From NCBI GenBank assembly GCA_965226645.1, contig CBDDDL010000001.1:698587-762586 (forward strand): a DNA stretch of 64,000 nt. The letters are read 5' to 3'. This DNA is from Poriferisodalis sp965226645. Its GTDB lineage: Bacteria > Actinomycetota > Acidimicrobiia > Acidimicrobiales > Poriferisodalaceae. How positions within the stretch are numbered: the first letter of the stretch is position 1; each line of letters starts with the position of its first letter. The notes beneath the pieces are model-generated. The model saw only the letters and a list, made by a program, of their open reading frames with translations, made no database searches and was not told where the DNA came from. Positions 8,096 through 16,452 of this stretch are shown in pieces. A program made the position numbers and the translations under genes.

Positions 8096-9321
8096 GCGGC
8101 GGCCAGCATGGAATTCTCGACAGCAGTTTCGTAGCGCTCGTTTCCGAGCCATACGTCCACGCTTGGGTCGAGGAGGCGCTGGACGTTGGTAACTAGCCGG
8201 TGGATTGTGTTGCCGCAGGTCCCGCGAGGCAGGACGGCGACAAGTTGCTTGCTCGTAACTTCGAGAAGGAACGGTTGCCAGAGGTGACGATCGATGGCAG
8301 CGACATGGACCTTGGTCGGCCCACGTCGCGTGACATAGCCGCCGATTCGAAACCGACTGGTCCGGCGCTTTAGTCCGAGATCGACGAATCGATTGAATGT
8401 CGCCTCGCTCAAGGGTTGACGGAACTGGATGGTGACCGGCGCGCCCTTGACCGTGAAGCCGTCCTCACCAACCTCGGTTGTGTCGACCCACAGCTGATCT
8501 TCAGAGTGCTCGGTGATGCGCCGATACAGACCGAGGACCTGTGCAACTGCCGCCCGATGCTCAACGAACGAGTCACTCCGGTTGGTCGCGTGGCCGTCGT
8601 GGTAGAGCAGGTGGCCGCCCCTGCTCCCGCTGGGGATCTGCAACTGAACCAACGAGTGCATCGGGTCGTACAGGTCTCGAAACTGCGGCAGCTTCTCTTG
8701 AAGGACGCCTAGCCGCTCGGTGAGCGCTACCTTCGACCGTCGGCGCTCGACAAACCCTTGAGCCGCTTCGTCGTCAGCCGGCTCTTCATCGTCGACCTCG
8801 GCCGCATCTGTGTCACCGAGGTCGGAGGCGGTCTCGTACCACGCTTCGTGCTCGAATCCGAGGCGCACGTAGCGGTGGGCTGGAGTGGTGCGTTGCACGT
8901 ACTTCCACAGTTCGAACAGAATCGGCGACGAGAGCCAGAGCCGGTCCAGCCACGGGTTGCGGTCGACGACCTGCCGAACCCATTTGTGGCTGTCGTCAGC
9001 GGCCAGCGTCGTGTAGAAGACCGGATGTCGCTCTTCGAGCGCTTCCAGCAATCCGACGACGCGACCTTCGTGAGTTGCGTCCTCGACGCGGTAGAGCGTG
9101 TCGTCGAGGCGGTGCATCTGAATGTGAGGCGGGAAGAGCGCCGCCAGTTCCGGGGTCGCGTGGTCGTGTCTGGCTGTCTCGAGCATGTAGGTCTTGAGCA
9201 GTTTTCGGGTCAGCTTGCCGTCACGGAGCTCGGCCACCGTGGGCTCGGTGTAACCCTCGAGGTGGTCGACGAACGCCTCTCGGGACTGGAGCCGAGGCAA
9301 GTATCCAGAATCCGTCGCCAT
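8092..9321 (-). CDS. Unknown 409-residue partner of the nuclease-like protein
   Basis: A clean 409-codon reading frame and first gene of a two-gene operon; the family is not recognised. It has a basic N-terminal third (residues ~20-70, with RDGKLTRKLLKTYMLE), an aromatic-rich middle (KWVRQVVDRNPWLDRLW, ILFELWKYVQ), an acidic linker at about 180-195, then an RRRSK-containing helical region and a beta-rich C-terminal half with many Arg/Lys (GLKRRTSRFRIGGYVTRRGP). No membrane segment or signal peptide. The 4-base overlap with the downstream gene implies stoichiometric expression and probably a complex. Confidence 0.6.
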   Translation of the reverse strand: MATDSGYLPRLQSREAFVDHLEGYTEPTVAELRDGKLTRKLLKTYMLETARHDHATPELAALFPPHIQMHRLDDTLYRVEDATHEGRVVGLLEALEERHPVFYTTLAADDSHKWVRQVVDRNPWLDRLWLSSPILFELWKYVQRTTPAHRYVRLGFEHEAWYETASDLGDTDAAEVDDEEPADDEAAQGFVERRRSKVALTERLGVLQEKLPQFRDLYDPMHSLVQLQIPSGSRGGHLLYHDGHATNRSDSFVEHRAAVAQVLGLYRRITEHSEDQLWVDTTEVGEDGFTVKGAPVTIQFRQPLSEATFNRFVDLGLKRRTSRFRIGGYVTRRGPTKVHVAAIDRHLWQPFLLEVTSKQLVAVLPRGTCGNTIHRLVTNVQRLLDPSVDVWLGNERYETAVENSMLAAA

Positions 9322-9511
9322 GGCTTGTCAAGCGTACGCAGGTGCGGAGTTGGCCACGAGACGAGTCGGGTGAGTTGACCGGTTGTCGCTAGAAGAACGG
9401 ACGATGCGTCGTGTCGGTGCCGCCGGGGGCAACGTGTCGCTCGTGGTTCGCGGCGATCAGTCGGCCGCTCGCTCGTGTGCACCCCCCGTCATTGACGGGC
9501 AGGCTGTGGGG

Positions 9512-10285
9512 ATGGCGGACACAGGACGAGTGATTGATCTGTCGGTCGAGGTGATCGGCGATGTTGAGACGGTGTGGCGGGCGGTGGCGACGGGGCCGGG
9601 GATCTCGTCGTGGTACGTGCCGCACACCATCGAGGAGCGGACCGGGGGAGCGGCGACGGCGTCGTTCGGCCCGGAGCCCGAGATGCAGATCCCCGGTCGG
9701 GTCGCGGCTTGGGAGCCGCCGCATCGGGTGCTGTTCGACGGCGGCGAAGACGTCGAGGGGCTGACGTTCGAATGGACCATCGACCCCCACGGCGATGGCA
9801 CCTGCACCGTGCGCCTTCACAACGCCGGATTCGGCGACGACGACCCCCAGTACGAAGCCATGATCGACGGCTGGAAGCTGTTCATGTCCAACCTCGGGCT
9901 CCACCTGAAGCACTTTGCTGGCCAGACCGCAACGGCTGCGCTGCCGATGGTCATGTGGCACATAACTGCCGACGAAGGTTGGGCGATCCTGGTGGGCGGG
10001 CTGGGCATCGACGAGATGCCTGCTGTCGGCGACCGACTCGACGTGGGAGTCGACGACGTGACGAGGCTGGCGGGCACAGTGATCGAAACCGCCGCTCGCC
10101 GGATCACTGTGCTGACCGACCAGCCAGCGCCGGGAACTGCGTTCCTGACGTCGGAGGACGCGGGCGAGTTCACGATGGTCTCGGTGTGGCTGTACCTCTA
10201 CGGACCCGACGCTGCCGCGGCCGCCGAGCGCGACGATCCCCGCTGGCGCGCCTGGCTCGCCGAACACGCCCCGCCGGCTGGCTGA
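9512..10285 (+). CDS. SRPBCC (START-like) domain protein
   Basis: 257 residues. The N-terminal half is an SRPBCC/AHSA1-like hydrophobic-cavity domain (VIDLSVEVIGDVETVWRAV, SSWYVPHTIEER, VLFDGGEDVEGLTFEWTI, LHNAGF). The second half (from ~150) is a related ligand-binding-like unit ending DPRWRAWLAEHAPP. These proteins bind lipids or small hydrophobic molecules; the ligand here is unknown. ATG 9512 is chosen because homology to the paralogue at 6279 begins there. The paralogue has lost this C-terminus, and another isolated copy of the last ~18 codons lies at 15771-15827. Confidence 0.8.
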   Translation: MADTGRVIDLSVEVIGDVETVWRAVATGPGISSWYVPHTIEERTGGAATASFGPEPEMQIPGRVAAWEPPHRVLFDGGEDVEGLTFEWTIDPHGDGTCTVRLHNAGFGDDDPQYEAMIDGWKLFMSNLGLHLKHFAGQTATAALPMVMWHITADEGWAILVGGLGIDEMPAVGDRLDVGVDDVTRLAGTVIETAARRITVLTDQPAPGTAFLTSEDAGEFTMVSVWLYLYGPDAAAAAERDDPRWRAWLAEHAPPAG

Positions 10286-10749
10286 CCTTCGCGGGCTGAT
10301 TTACCGGCTCTCCTCATCGAAGCTGGGACCTCGGTGATGTGAGGGTCCGCCGTTCAGGTGGGGCTTGGACCGCGCCCCGTACCCACTGCCCAGCAGCTCC
10401 GGCGGGGCCTCGACGGTCACCTCTGTGCTCATCTCGGCTGACCCGAGTCGCCCCAGACCGATCGGCGAGATCCAGCTCTTCGTGTTTGAGGGTGGGATTT
10501 GGTGGTGTGGGGGTACCGAGTTGGGCTGCGTGCTGGCAGCGGGCGATCTTCGCTGCGGCGTGCGGGGTGTCCAGCACGCGGACCGGGCCGGGCTCTGCGT
10601 CGGGTATGCCGGGCTGCATCGACGTCATCGTTGACGGCCTCCATGATCAAGGCCAGCCACCGTGTCAGATGCAACCTGAAAGAACCAGAATCCCGTCGCG
10701 CTAAGTCAGACGCGACACCACAGCAGCCGCGGTCGATGCGTTTGGCGGT
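10286..10749. other. Gene-poor 464-base stretch
   Basis: No recognisable gene. A 104-codon open frame on the minus strand (10314-10628) is Pro/Ala/Arg-rich and matches nothing I know. It lies between the SRPBCC gene and the frameshifted HNH gene and is probably decayed coding DNA. Confidence 0.4.
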
Positions 10750-12175
10750 GTGGTTGGCGGGGTCGATCTGGGTGCGTTGAGCACTGGCGACTTGGAGGAT
10801 CGCGTTGTGGGTTTGGTCGCGTTGCGGTCTCGTGTGGAGGGGGAGTATCTGGCTGCGCTGGGTGAGCTGACGTCGCGTTACGGCGCGCAGGCGGCGGCGT
10901 ATCAGTTGCGCCAGCTGACCCCGGATGAACGGCTCGCAGTCGCGTTCGGAGTCCTGGCTCGCTGAGAGCCTCGTCGAGCACGGCCTGGCTGCCACGCTCG
11001 ATGCGCTCAAGTGCGGGGAGATCCAGTCGTCGCATGCGCGTGTGATCGCCCGCGAGGCGCCCAAGAAGCACCGTCGCACCGAAGAGGACTTCTTGGAGCT
11101 GTCGCGGACGTACCCGTCGGACACTGTGGCTCGTAATCCGCTTGCGTATGAGAGCGAGCAGGTGTACGCCGATCTCGAGGCCGAGGCCGCCGCTGCGGGG
11201 CTGGGCCCGATCGACGCGGAGTTCGCGTTGCAGCGAGACCGGCGCAGCGCGTCGATGCGCGTCGGCGAGGACGGCATGTGGGACCTGCACGCCAAGCTCG
11301 ACTGCGTCACCGGACGGCACCTCAACACCGTGATCCAAGCCGCCGTGCGAGCACAGCGCCGCAACGCCGCCCACGACATCGACGGCAACGACAGCGACGG
11401 CGGCAGCGGCGGGGCCGGCTCGGAGCCGACGCGTTCCCAGCTCACCGCCGACGCGATCAGCGAGCTGATCGCCGGCACCGCCAAGGTGCGCCGGGCGAAC
11501 ACGACCCTGCTGATCATCGCCGATTACGACGTCGTCAACGACCGGCTCGCCAATCCCCGCCTCGACGACGGCACCCCCCTGTCAGCACAGATGCTCGCCG
11601 ACCACGCCGTCGACGCCAAAGTCCTGCCCGCAGTGTTCAGCTCCGACTGGATCGAGCTTGCCCTGGGCCGCACCCGCAACGCCAGCGACGCCCAACGACT
11701 CGTCCTCGCCGCCCGCGACGGCGGCTGCATCGGCTGCGAGCTCACCAGCGAGCACACCCAAGCCCACCACATCACCTACTACGACAACGACGGCCGAACC
11801 GACATCCCGAACCTCGCATCACTGTGCGAGCCCTGCCACTTTGACCTGCACGCACACGACCGCCAAGTCCACACCCCACCCGACGGACAGCCCCGCCTGC
11901 TGCCGCCCCAGCACCACCACACCGACCACCCCACCGAGCACCCGCCACGGCCCGCAGCCCATAGCCACAGCCCGCCACCGACACAGGCCACGCCCCGCCA
12001 CCAGCGACACAAAATCAGCTGCAACACACGCCGACCTGGACACGCCGAACTGGCACTCCCTCGCTCCACCCCAAAGCGCGAAGAGCCCGAAATCCGCAGT
12101 CTCGGTCCGGGCCATTATTCGAGTCTCCGGCAGCGTGACTGGCCTCTAGCTTGTGAACAGAACAGGGGTGTCTGA
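10750..12175 (+). pseudogene. DUF222 - HNH endonuclease, one frameshift
   Basis: The N-terminal part (GTG 10750, EGEYLAALGELTSRYG) and the continuation (LAESLVEHGLAATLDALKCGE) are both DUF222, but in different frames. One extra C in the CCCC run at 10919-10922 explains the break: deleting it joins QLT to RMNGSQ. The C-terminal HNH nuclease reads CIGCELTSEHTQAHHITYYDNDG, NLASLCEPCHFDLH with the zinc-knuckle cysteines and catalytic His. DUF222-HNH genes are multicopy mobile-like genes typical of Actinobacteria. The tail after the HNH is His/Pro-rich. Pseudogene or sequencing slip. Confidence 0.78.
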
Positions 12176-12176
12176 C

Positions 12177-12314
12177 ATGTCTCGACGCAGTGATGGTCTG
12201 AGAGAAGAACACCGCTTTGGCCAGATGCGCGTGCCGGGCGTCGAGCCGCCGCCACCGGCGAAGCGCATACCGGTGCCGCACCCGGTAGCTGAGGACGCCC
12301 CGCCAACCCGCTGA
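12177..12314 (+). CDS. Small hypothetical protein
   Basis: A 45-codon frame beginning MSRRSDGLREEHRFGQMRV and ending in a Pro-rich tail (EPPPPAKRIPVPHPV). AGGGG lies 8-12 bases upstream of the ATG. Arg/Pro composition without a known domain. It sits between the HNH pseudogene and the convergent MazF gene. Coding status is uncertain. Confidence 0.3.
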   Translation: MSRRSDGLREEHRFGQMRVPGVEPPPPAKRIPVPHPVAEDAPPTR

Positions 12315-12329
12315 CGTTCGCGGGTGCCC

Positions 12330-12641
12330 TCAGCAGTCGGCCAAGGCGCGGAGCGCGCCGCACATGCGCTCGCGCCCGACGGCATCGAGTTGCCCAAGCC
12401 GTACGGTGAGCACAGACTTCGGCACGGCAGCGAGGTTGTCGAACGTCACCACGCTCTCGTATTCGAGCCCTTCGTCCGGCCCGACCGGCATGCATGTCGG
12501 AATGCCCCGGATGGTTCGCGTCACCGGTGCCACGATCACGTTGTTGAGCACCGGGATCGCTTCGTCTCGGGTGACCACGAGAGCGGGCCTGGACTTGTGG
12601 TTCGGTGGCTCAAGGAGCCACAGTTCGCCTTGAGCTACCAC
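12330..12641 (-). CDS. mazF: MazF/PemK-type mRNA interferase toxin
   Basis: 103 residues from GTG 12641. It shows the MazF/PemK pattern: GELWLLEPPNHKSRPALVV at the start, NNVIVAPVTRTIRGIPT in the middle, and SVVTFDNLAAVPKSVLTVRLGQL. These correspond to the SH3-like barrel with the Arg and Thr/Ser catalytic region. The start overlaps the stop of the upstream RHH antitoxin gene by 7 bases. MazF toxins cut single-stranded mRNA at short motifs. Confidence 0.85.
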   Translation of the reverse strand: MVAQGELWLLEPPNHKSRPALVVTRDEAIPVLNNVIVAPVTRTIRGIPTCMPVGPDEGLEYESVVTFDNLAAVPKSVLTVRLGQLDAVGRERMCGALRALADC

Positions 12642-12886
12642 GGCTCGGCCTCGGTCATGGCGATCGCATTTGCCATAGCCGCGTCGTCTTCCTCGGTGTC
12701 TTGAGGCATCCGCCGATACGACTCGGCGATCGCCTCGCCCTCCTGCCGTCGGCGAGTGCTTTCTACGAAGTGATCGACGGCTTGGCGGACGACATCGGAC
12801 CGGTTTGTGCCCACGCCCGAGGCCACCAGACGGTCGATGTCGCGTGTCTGACGCTCGCTGAAGCGAGTCGGAACGGGAGATGTCAC
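12635..12886 (-). CDS. Ribbon-helix-helix antitoxin of the MazF-like toxin
   Basis: 83 residues from GTG 12886: an RHH module (PVPTRFSERQTRDIDRLVASG, TNRSDVVRQAVDHFVES) and an acidic tail (TEEDDAAMANAIAMTEAEPW) that would occupy the toxin. The gene seems leaderless: a TATACT box ends six bases before the GTG. It partly overlaps mazF, the usual antitoxin-first order. Confidence 0.8.
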   Translation of the reverse strand: MTSPVPTRFSERQTRDIDRLVASGVGTNRSDVVRQAVDHFVESTRRRQEGEAIAESYRRMPQDTEEDDAAMANAIAMTEAEPW

Positions 12887-12892
12887 ACAATC

Positions 12893-12898
12893 AGTATA
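12893..12898 (-). promoter_or_regulatory. -10 box of the MazEF-like operon
   Basis: On the minus strand TATACT is followed by six bases and then the GTG at 12886. This spacing would place the transcription start at the start codon and fits leaderless expression, common in Actinobacteria. No strong -35 hexamer is visible. Confidence 0.5.
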
Positions 12899-12945
12899 CG
12901 AAATGTAGAACATCTGGACTCGCGTCGAGGCTCGTCGCAGCCGCG

Positions 12946-13130
12946 CCGTACCGCATCGTGGTCGCATGCTCCGCGGCCGCGGCGATCGCCGAACAGCTTC
13001 CAGAAGCCGTCGCCTCGGCCGTCATCGAGCTGATTGCAGGGGTCTTGGCCGAGGCGCCGCGCAGGGTCGGGAGGTCGTGGTGCTTCGGGTGGCACACCGC
13101 CGAGACGCGTACCGGACCCGCCGTGAATGA
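12946..13130 (+). pseudogene. RelE/ParE toxin remnant with internal deletion
   Basis: PYRIVVACSAAAAIAEQLPE followed by AVASAVIELIAGVLAEAPRRVG is the N-terminal half of a RelE-family toxin. In another frame and directly after it, VVVLRVAHRRDAYRTR is the family C-terminus. The central strands (about 30 residues) are missing, so the toxin cannot fold normally. No start codon or antitoxin gene remains nearby. It lies just upstream of the MazEF-like pair in the opposite orientation. Confidence 0.6.
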
Positions 13131-13337
13131 AGACTCGCAACAGCCTTGGTCGACGACGGTGCGCGCGGGGACGCGCTGCGGTCGCTTGTACATGCCTCCC
13201 ATTGATCAACTCTGGACGTCAGCTGGGCTTCGCGTGCAACCGATGATGCTGACGAAAGTTGCTCGGCCTGCGACGAGCAGTGTGTGACAATTGCCGTCAC
13301 CACGCCCATGAACAGATTGCAGTAGAAAGTGTGCGCC

Positions 13338-14222
13338 ATGAACCATTCACCTCACTTGCACCGAACCGGCGAGGGACGCGTCAGCGCCCACCGAGACTCG
13401 AAACGACACAGCATCGGGCGCCGTCGCTGGTCGCTCGTCCTTGTGGTTGCGATGCTTGCGGGATTGGGCCTCGCCGGGTGCGGTGGTGACTCAGACGGTG
13501 ACGAGCTCACCATCGCCGTCGAAAACGCCTTCCTGCCGTTCAACTACCTCGATCCCGAGACAGGCGAGCCGACCGGCTGGGACTACGACGTGCTTGAGGA
13601 GATCTGCGAGCGCATCGGCTGCACGCCGAAGTTCGAGAACTTCGCGTGGGAGCCGATGATTCAAGCCGTTGCCGATGGGCAGTTTGACATGGCAGCCGAC
13701 GGGATCACCATCACCGCCAAGCGCGCAGAGATCGTCGACTTCTCCGACGGCTACATCAACGTCGACCAGCGGCTGATGGTGCGCAAGGGCGAAGATCGCT
13801 TCAGCGACGGTGCCAGTTTCGCCGCCGGGGATTTCGTGCTGGGAACTCAGATCGGCACCACCAACTACGACACCGGCGTCGAGCTGGTCGGTGAAGACCG
13901 GGTGCTGCCCTTCGAGGAGTTCGGCTTCGTGGTGCAATCGCTGATTGCCGGCGACATCGATGCCGTCATCATCGACGAGACTGCCGGGCAGGGAAACATC
14001 GGCGAGAACGCCGATCAGGTCGAGCTGATCGGCGAGTCGCTGTCATCGGACCAGCTCGGGTTCATCTTCCCCAAGGGCAGCAAGTGGGTGGAGCCGATCA
14101 ACGGAGCACTCGCTGACATGAAAGCGGATGGAACGCTCGAGGAGATCAGTTCCCGCTACTTCGGCGGAGCATTCTCCATCACGTATGACGATCTCGACTT
14201 CCCTGAATACGAAGGGGAATAG
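13338..14222 (+). CDS. Amino-acid ABC transporter substrate-binding lipoprotein
   Basis: About 294 residues with a signal peptide and lipobox (LAGLGLAGCGG), so it is anchored outside the membrane by a lipidated Cys. It follows the solute-binding family 3 pattern: LTIAVENAFLPFNYLDP, GWDYDVLEEICERIG, FDMAADGITITAKRAEIVDFSDGY, SSDQLGFIFPKGS. It should deliver a polar amino acid to the permease encoded 87 bases downstream. ATG 13338 is preferred over an in-frame start three codons earlier. Confidence 0.88.
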   Translation: MNHSPHLHRTGEGRVSAHRDSKRHSIGRRRWSLVLVVAMLAGLGLAGCGGDSDGDELTIAVENAFLPFNYLDPETGEPTGWDYDVLEEICERIGCTPKFENFAWEPMIQAVADGQFDMAADGITITAKRAEIVDFSDGYINVDQRLMVRKGEDRFSDGASFAAGDFVLGTQIGTTNYDTGVELVGEDRVLPFEEFGFVVQSLIAGDIDAVIIDETAGQGNIGENADQVELIGESLSSDQLGFIFPKGSKWVEPINGALADMKADGTLEEISSRYFGGAFSITYDDLDFPEYEGE

Positions 14223-14309
14223 CCCGAGCCGTCGACGTCGGTCCCCAGCAGTGCCGGTGGAATCGCTACGGACACGGCGCCAATCCCGTGCAGTGCGGAG
14301 CACCTGACC

Positions 14310-15143
14310 GTGCGATCGTTGCGCCGAACGCGTCGAGGGCGAACGCGAAGCCAACCCGGGGGTTGGCGCAGCAGATTCAGCGCCGAATCGTTCCCCTACT
14401 GGGCGGTTCTGCTCGCTCTCATCGTCGGTTGGCTGGGCTGGCTGTCGCTGTTCGCCGAGCGCTACCGCGATGCGTGGGACCGCATCGCCGTCGGCATCGT
14501 GTTCACGATCCGAGCGACCGCGCTGGCATTCGCGATTTCGTTGGTTCTCGGGCTGCTGCTGGCTTTGGGCCGCATCTCGCGCAATGTCGTGTTGCGCAAC
14601 GTTGCCCGCACGTACATCGAGTTCATCCGGGGCGTTCCGATGCTGCCGCTGATCTTCTTCTTGGCGCTTGTGGTCGTGCCCGACGCCGCCGGTTGGCTCG
14701 GCTTCGACAATCGCAGCATCAGCACCGAATGGCGTGGCGTGATCGCGCTGGCCATCATCTATGGCGCCTACATCGCGGAAGTCTTCCGCGGTGGAGTGCA
14801 GTCGGTGCCTCGTGGGCAGATGGAAGCCGGTCTATCCCTGGGCCTGAGCCGGCGGGCCACCCTGCGGCGGGTGATCTTCCCGCAGGCGATGCGGGCCGTG
14901 ATCCCACCGCTCGGGAATGACTTCATCGCAATTCTGAAGGACTCGTCGCTGCTGTCGGTGCTGGCAGTCGGCGAAGTGACGCTGAGGGCTCGGCAGTACG
15001 CAGCGGGGAGTTTTCGGTTTCGTGAGAGCTACGTCGTGCTGGTGTTCATCTACGTCAGCCTCGTCCTGGTGCTGTCATTCGCTCTCGGGCGACTCGAGCG
15101 CCGCCTCCGCGGGGGCGAACAGTCTCACGACGCACACCACTAG
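14310..15143 (+). CDS. Polar amino-acid ABC transporter permease
   Basis: 277 residues with several membrane helices and the HisM/GlnP permease signature: VFTIRATALAFAISLVLGL, the EFIRGVPMLPLIFF segment, and the EAGLSLGLSRRATLRRVIFPQAM loop that docks on the ATPase. GTG start at 14310. No ATP-binding subunit gene follows; the next genes are an unrelated HicA-like pair, so the ATPase must be elsewhere or lost. Confidence 0.88.
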   Translation: MRSLRRTRRGRTRSQPGGWRSRFSAESFPYWAVLLALIVGWLGWLSLFAERYRDAWDRIAVGIVFTIRATALAFAISLVLGLLLALGRISRNVVLRNVARTYIEFIRGVPMLPLIFFLALVVVPDAAGWLGFDNRSISTEWRGVIALAIIYGAYIAEVFRGGVQSVPRGQMEAGLSLGLSRRATLRRVIFPQAMRAVIPPLGNDFIAILKDSSLLSVLAVGEVTLRARQYAAGSFRFRESYVVLVFIYVSLVLVLSFALGRLERRLRGGEQSHDAHH

Positions 15144-15272
15144 GGAGTCGTGGGCAAGCGGCGCACCCGGTTCGGTCAGGTCGAACACCGCGTCGACACG
15201 GCTGTGTCGTGCAGCAGAAGTCTTGCCCAATAATCAAAGTGATTCTCAGTATGTCTTGTCTATCTTCAATCC

Positions 15273-15511
15273 GTGTCGCAGGGCAAACATCCGGACAAGG
15301 ATGTCCGCAAGGCGGTCGGGGCACTCGTGGCTGCTGGCTGGACCATCAAGCGGCCCAAGGGCCGCGCCGGTCACGCCTGGGGATAGCGCGCTGCCCGCGA
15401 GGGCACCCCGAGTGCAGCAAGTCGATATCGAGTACGCCAGCTAACGCCGGCAACGAGGCGCGTCGGCTGCTGTCGCTGATCGACAAGTGCGAGCGGAGGC
15501 AAGACGGGTGA
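15273..15511 (+). pseudogene. HicA-like small toxin-type protein, one frameshift
   Basis: GTG 15273 opens GKHPDKDVRKAVGALVAAGW, continuing to RAGHAWG, then stops. In the next frame IARCPRGHPECSKSISSTP and NAGNEARRLLSLI continue the same family (small proteins with a GHAWG...CP...C..SI.STP...NHA pattern). A single missing G in the run at 15379-15382 explains the break. The final TGA overlaps the ATG of the next gene. Such proteins pair with the kind of partner encoded downstream; toxin function is inferred from HicA-like traits. Confidence 0.55.
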
Positions 15512-15744
15512 TGGCCACGCACCATTTTGAGATCGTCACCGACGGGGCGGACTTGCTGGAGTGGGAGACACTCGAAGCTCTCTACGAGGCTGGTTGCACC
15601 GATGCGACCATCGGCCACAACACCGTCGAGTTCGACCGCGAAGCACCGTCGCTCGATGAAGCGCTGCGCTCCGCGCGGCAGGCCGTCGAGTCGGTTCCAG
15701 GCGTACGAGTGTGCAGCATCCGGCTGGAGCCTGCGCTGACATAA
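15511..15744 (+). CDS. Partner protein of the HicA-like gene
   Basis: 77 residues reading HHFEIVTDGADLLEWETLEA, then LYEAGCTDATIGHNTVEFDREAPSLDEAL. This ferredoxin-like N-terminal pattern is found in small antitoxin-like partners that usually also carry a C-terminal HTH. The HTH is absent here: the protein ends LEPALT, so it may be a short variant. ATG 15511 overlaps the previous stop as TGATG, indicating coupled translation. Confidence 0.55.
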   Translation: MATHHFEIVTDGADLLEWETLEALYEAGCTDATIGHNTVEFDREAPSLDEALRSARQAVESVPGVRVCSIRLEPALT

Positions 15745-15770
15745 CAATCTCGCCTGCAGCTGCTCCGACG

Positions 15771-15827
15771 CGAGACGAGCCCCGCTGGCGACAGTGGCTC
15801 GCCGACCGCGCTCCGGCGACCGACTGA
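15771..15827 (+). pseudogene. Isolated SRPBCC C-terminal fossil
   Basis: RDEPRWRQWLADRAPATD plus stop aligns with the last residues RDDPRWRAWLAEHAPPAG of the SRPBCC gene ending at 10285. Nothing of the upstream domain remains. It marks a third, almost fully deleted copy of that family. Confidence 0.5.
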
Positions 15828-15852
15828 CCCCGTCCCCGAGGAACGAAGAAAC

Positions 15853-16245
15853 TCAGTCGGGGTACACCTGAGTGCGGCGGCGCTTGAGCATCCGGTCCTG
15901 CACGCGCCAGCCGTCGGGCGTGCGCACCACGAGGTCGTGATACGACGCGGTGCCTACCTTGCCGCCGCCGATCAGCGCCAGGATGCGGAACTTCAGCTCC
16001 ACGCCATCGTCGGTCTCGTTCACGTAGATGTTGGTCATCGTGTGGGTGCGGGGATGCTCGGCCTCGTCGGCCATGAAGTCACGAATCGCCGTCAGGCCCT
16101 CCAGCCGCGGCGCACCCAGATCGGTCAGGTCGAACACGGCGTCGTCGGTGAAGATCGTTCCCAGCCGATCCCAATCGCGGTCGTCGATGATGTCGCCGTA
16201 GCGGCCCGGAAGCTCGTGCAGTTCGAGGCGGTCAGCAATATCCAT
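15853..16245 (-). CDS. SnoaL/NTF2-like protein
   Basis: 130 residues: LELHELPGRYGDIIDDRDWDRL, FTDDAVFDLTDLG, EGLTAIRDFMAD, THTMTNIYVNETDDGVELKFRILALI, ending DRMLKRRRTQ. This is the cone-shaped SnoaL_4 / nuclear transport factor 2-like fold, often in small-molecule isomerases or dehydratases; the substrate is unknown. A fragment resembling its FDLT...GAP segment occurs at about 15160-15200 in the same orientation. Confidence 0.8.
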   Translation of the reverse strand: MDIADRLELHELPGRYGDIIDDRDWDRLGTIFTDDAVFDLTDLGAPRLEGLTAIRDFMADEAEHPRTHTMTNIYVNETDDGVELKFRILALIGGGKVGTASYHDLVVRTPDGWRVQDRMLKRRRTQVYPD

Positions 16246-16452
16246 GGCGCGACCCTACGGCACCTGCTGACATCCCGGCCGCTGTCCAGCCACACCAATA
16301 GCGGCACTCAGCGCAATCGTGGAAGCCAACTTTTCAACGGGCGCCGATGTCTGCGTCCGCTGAGGAGCCGCGCGAGTAGGCAGGCGACGCGTCGGGACGC
16401 TTGGTTCTCGCGGCGCTCTCGTGTTCGGCGAACCCCCTACTCGCTCGAGTCC

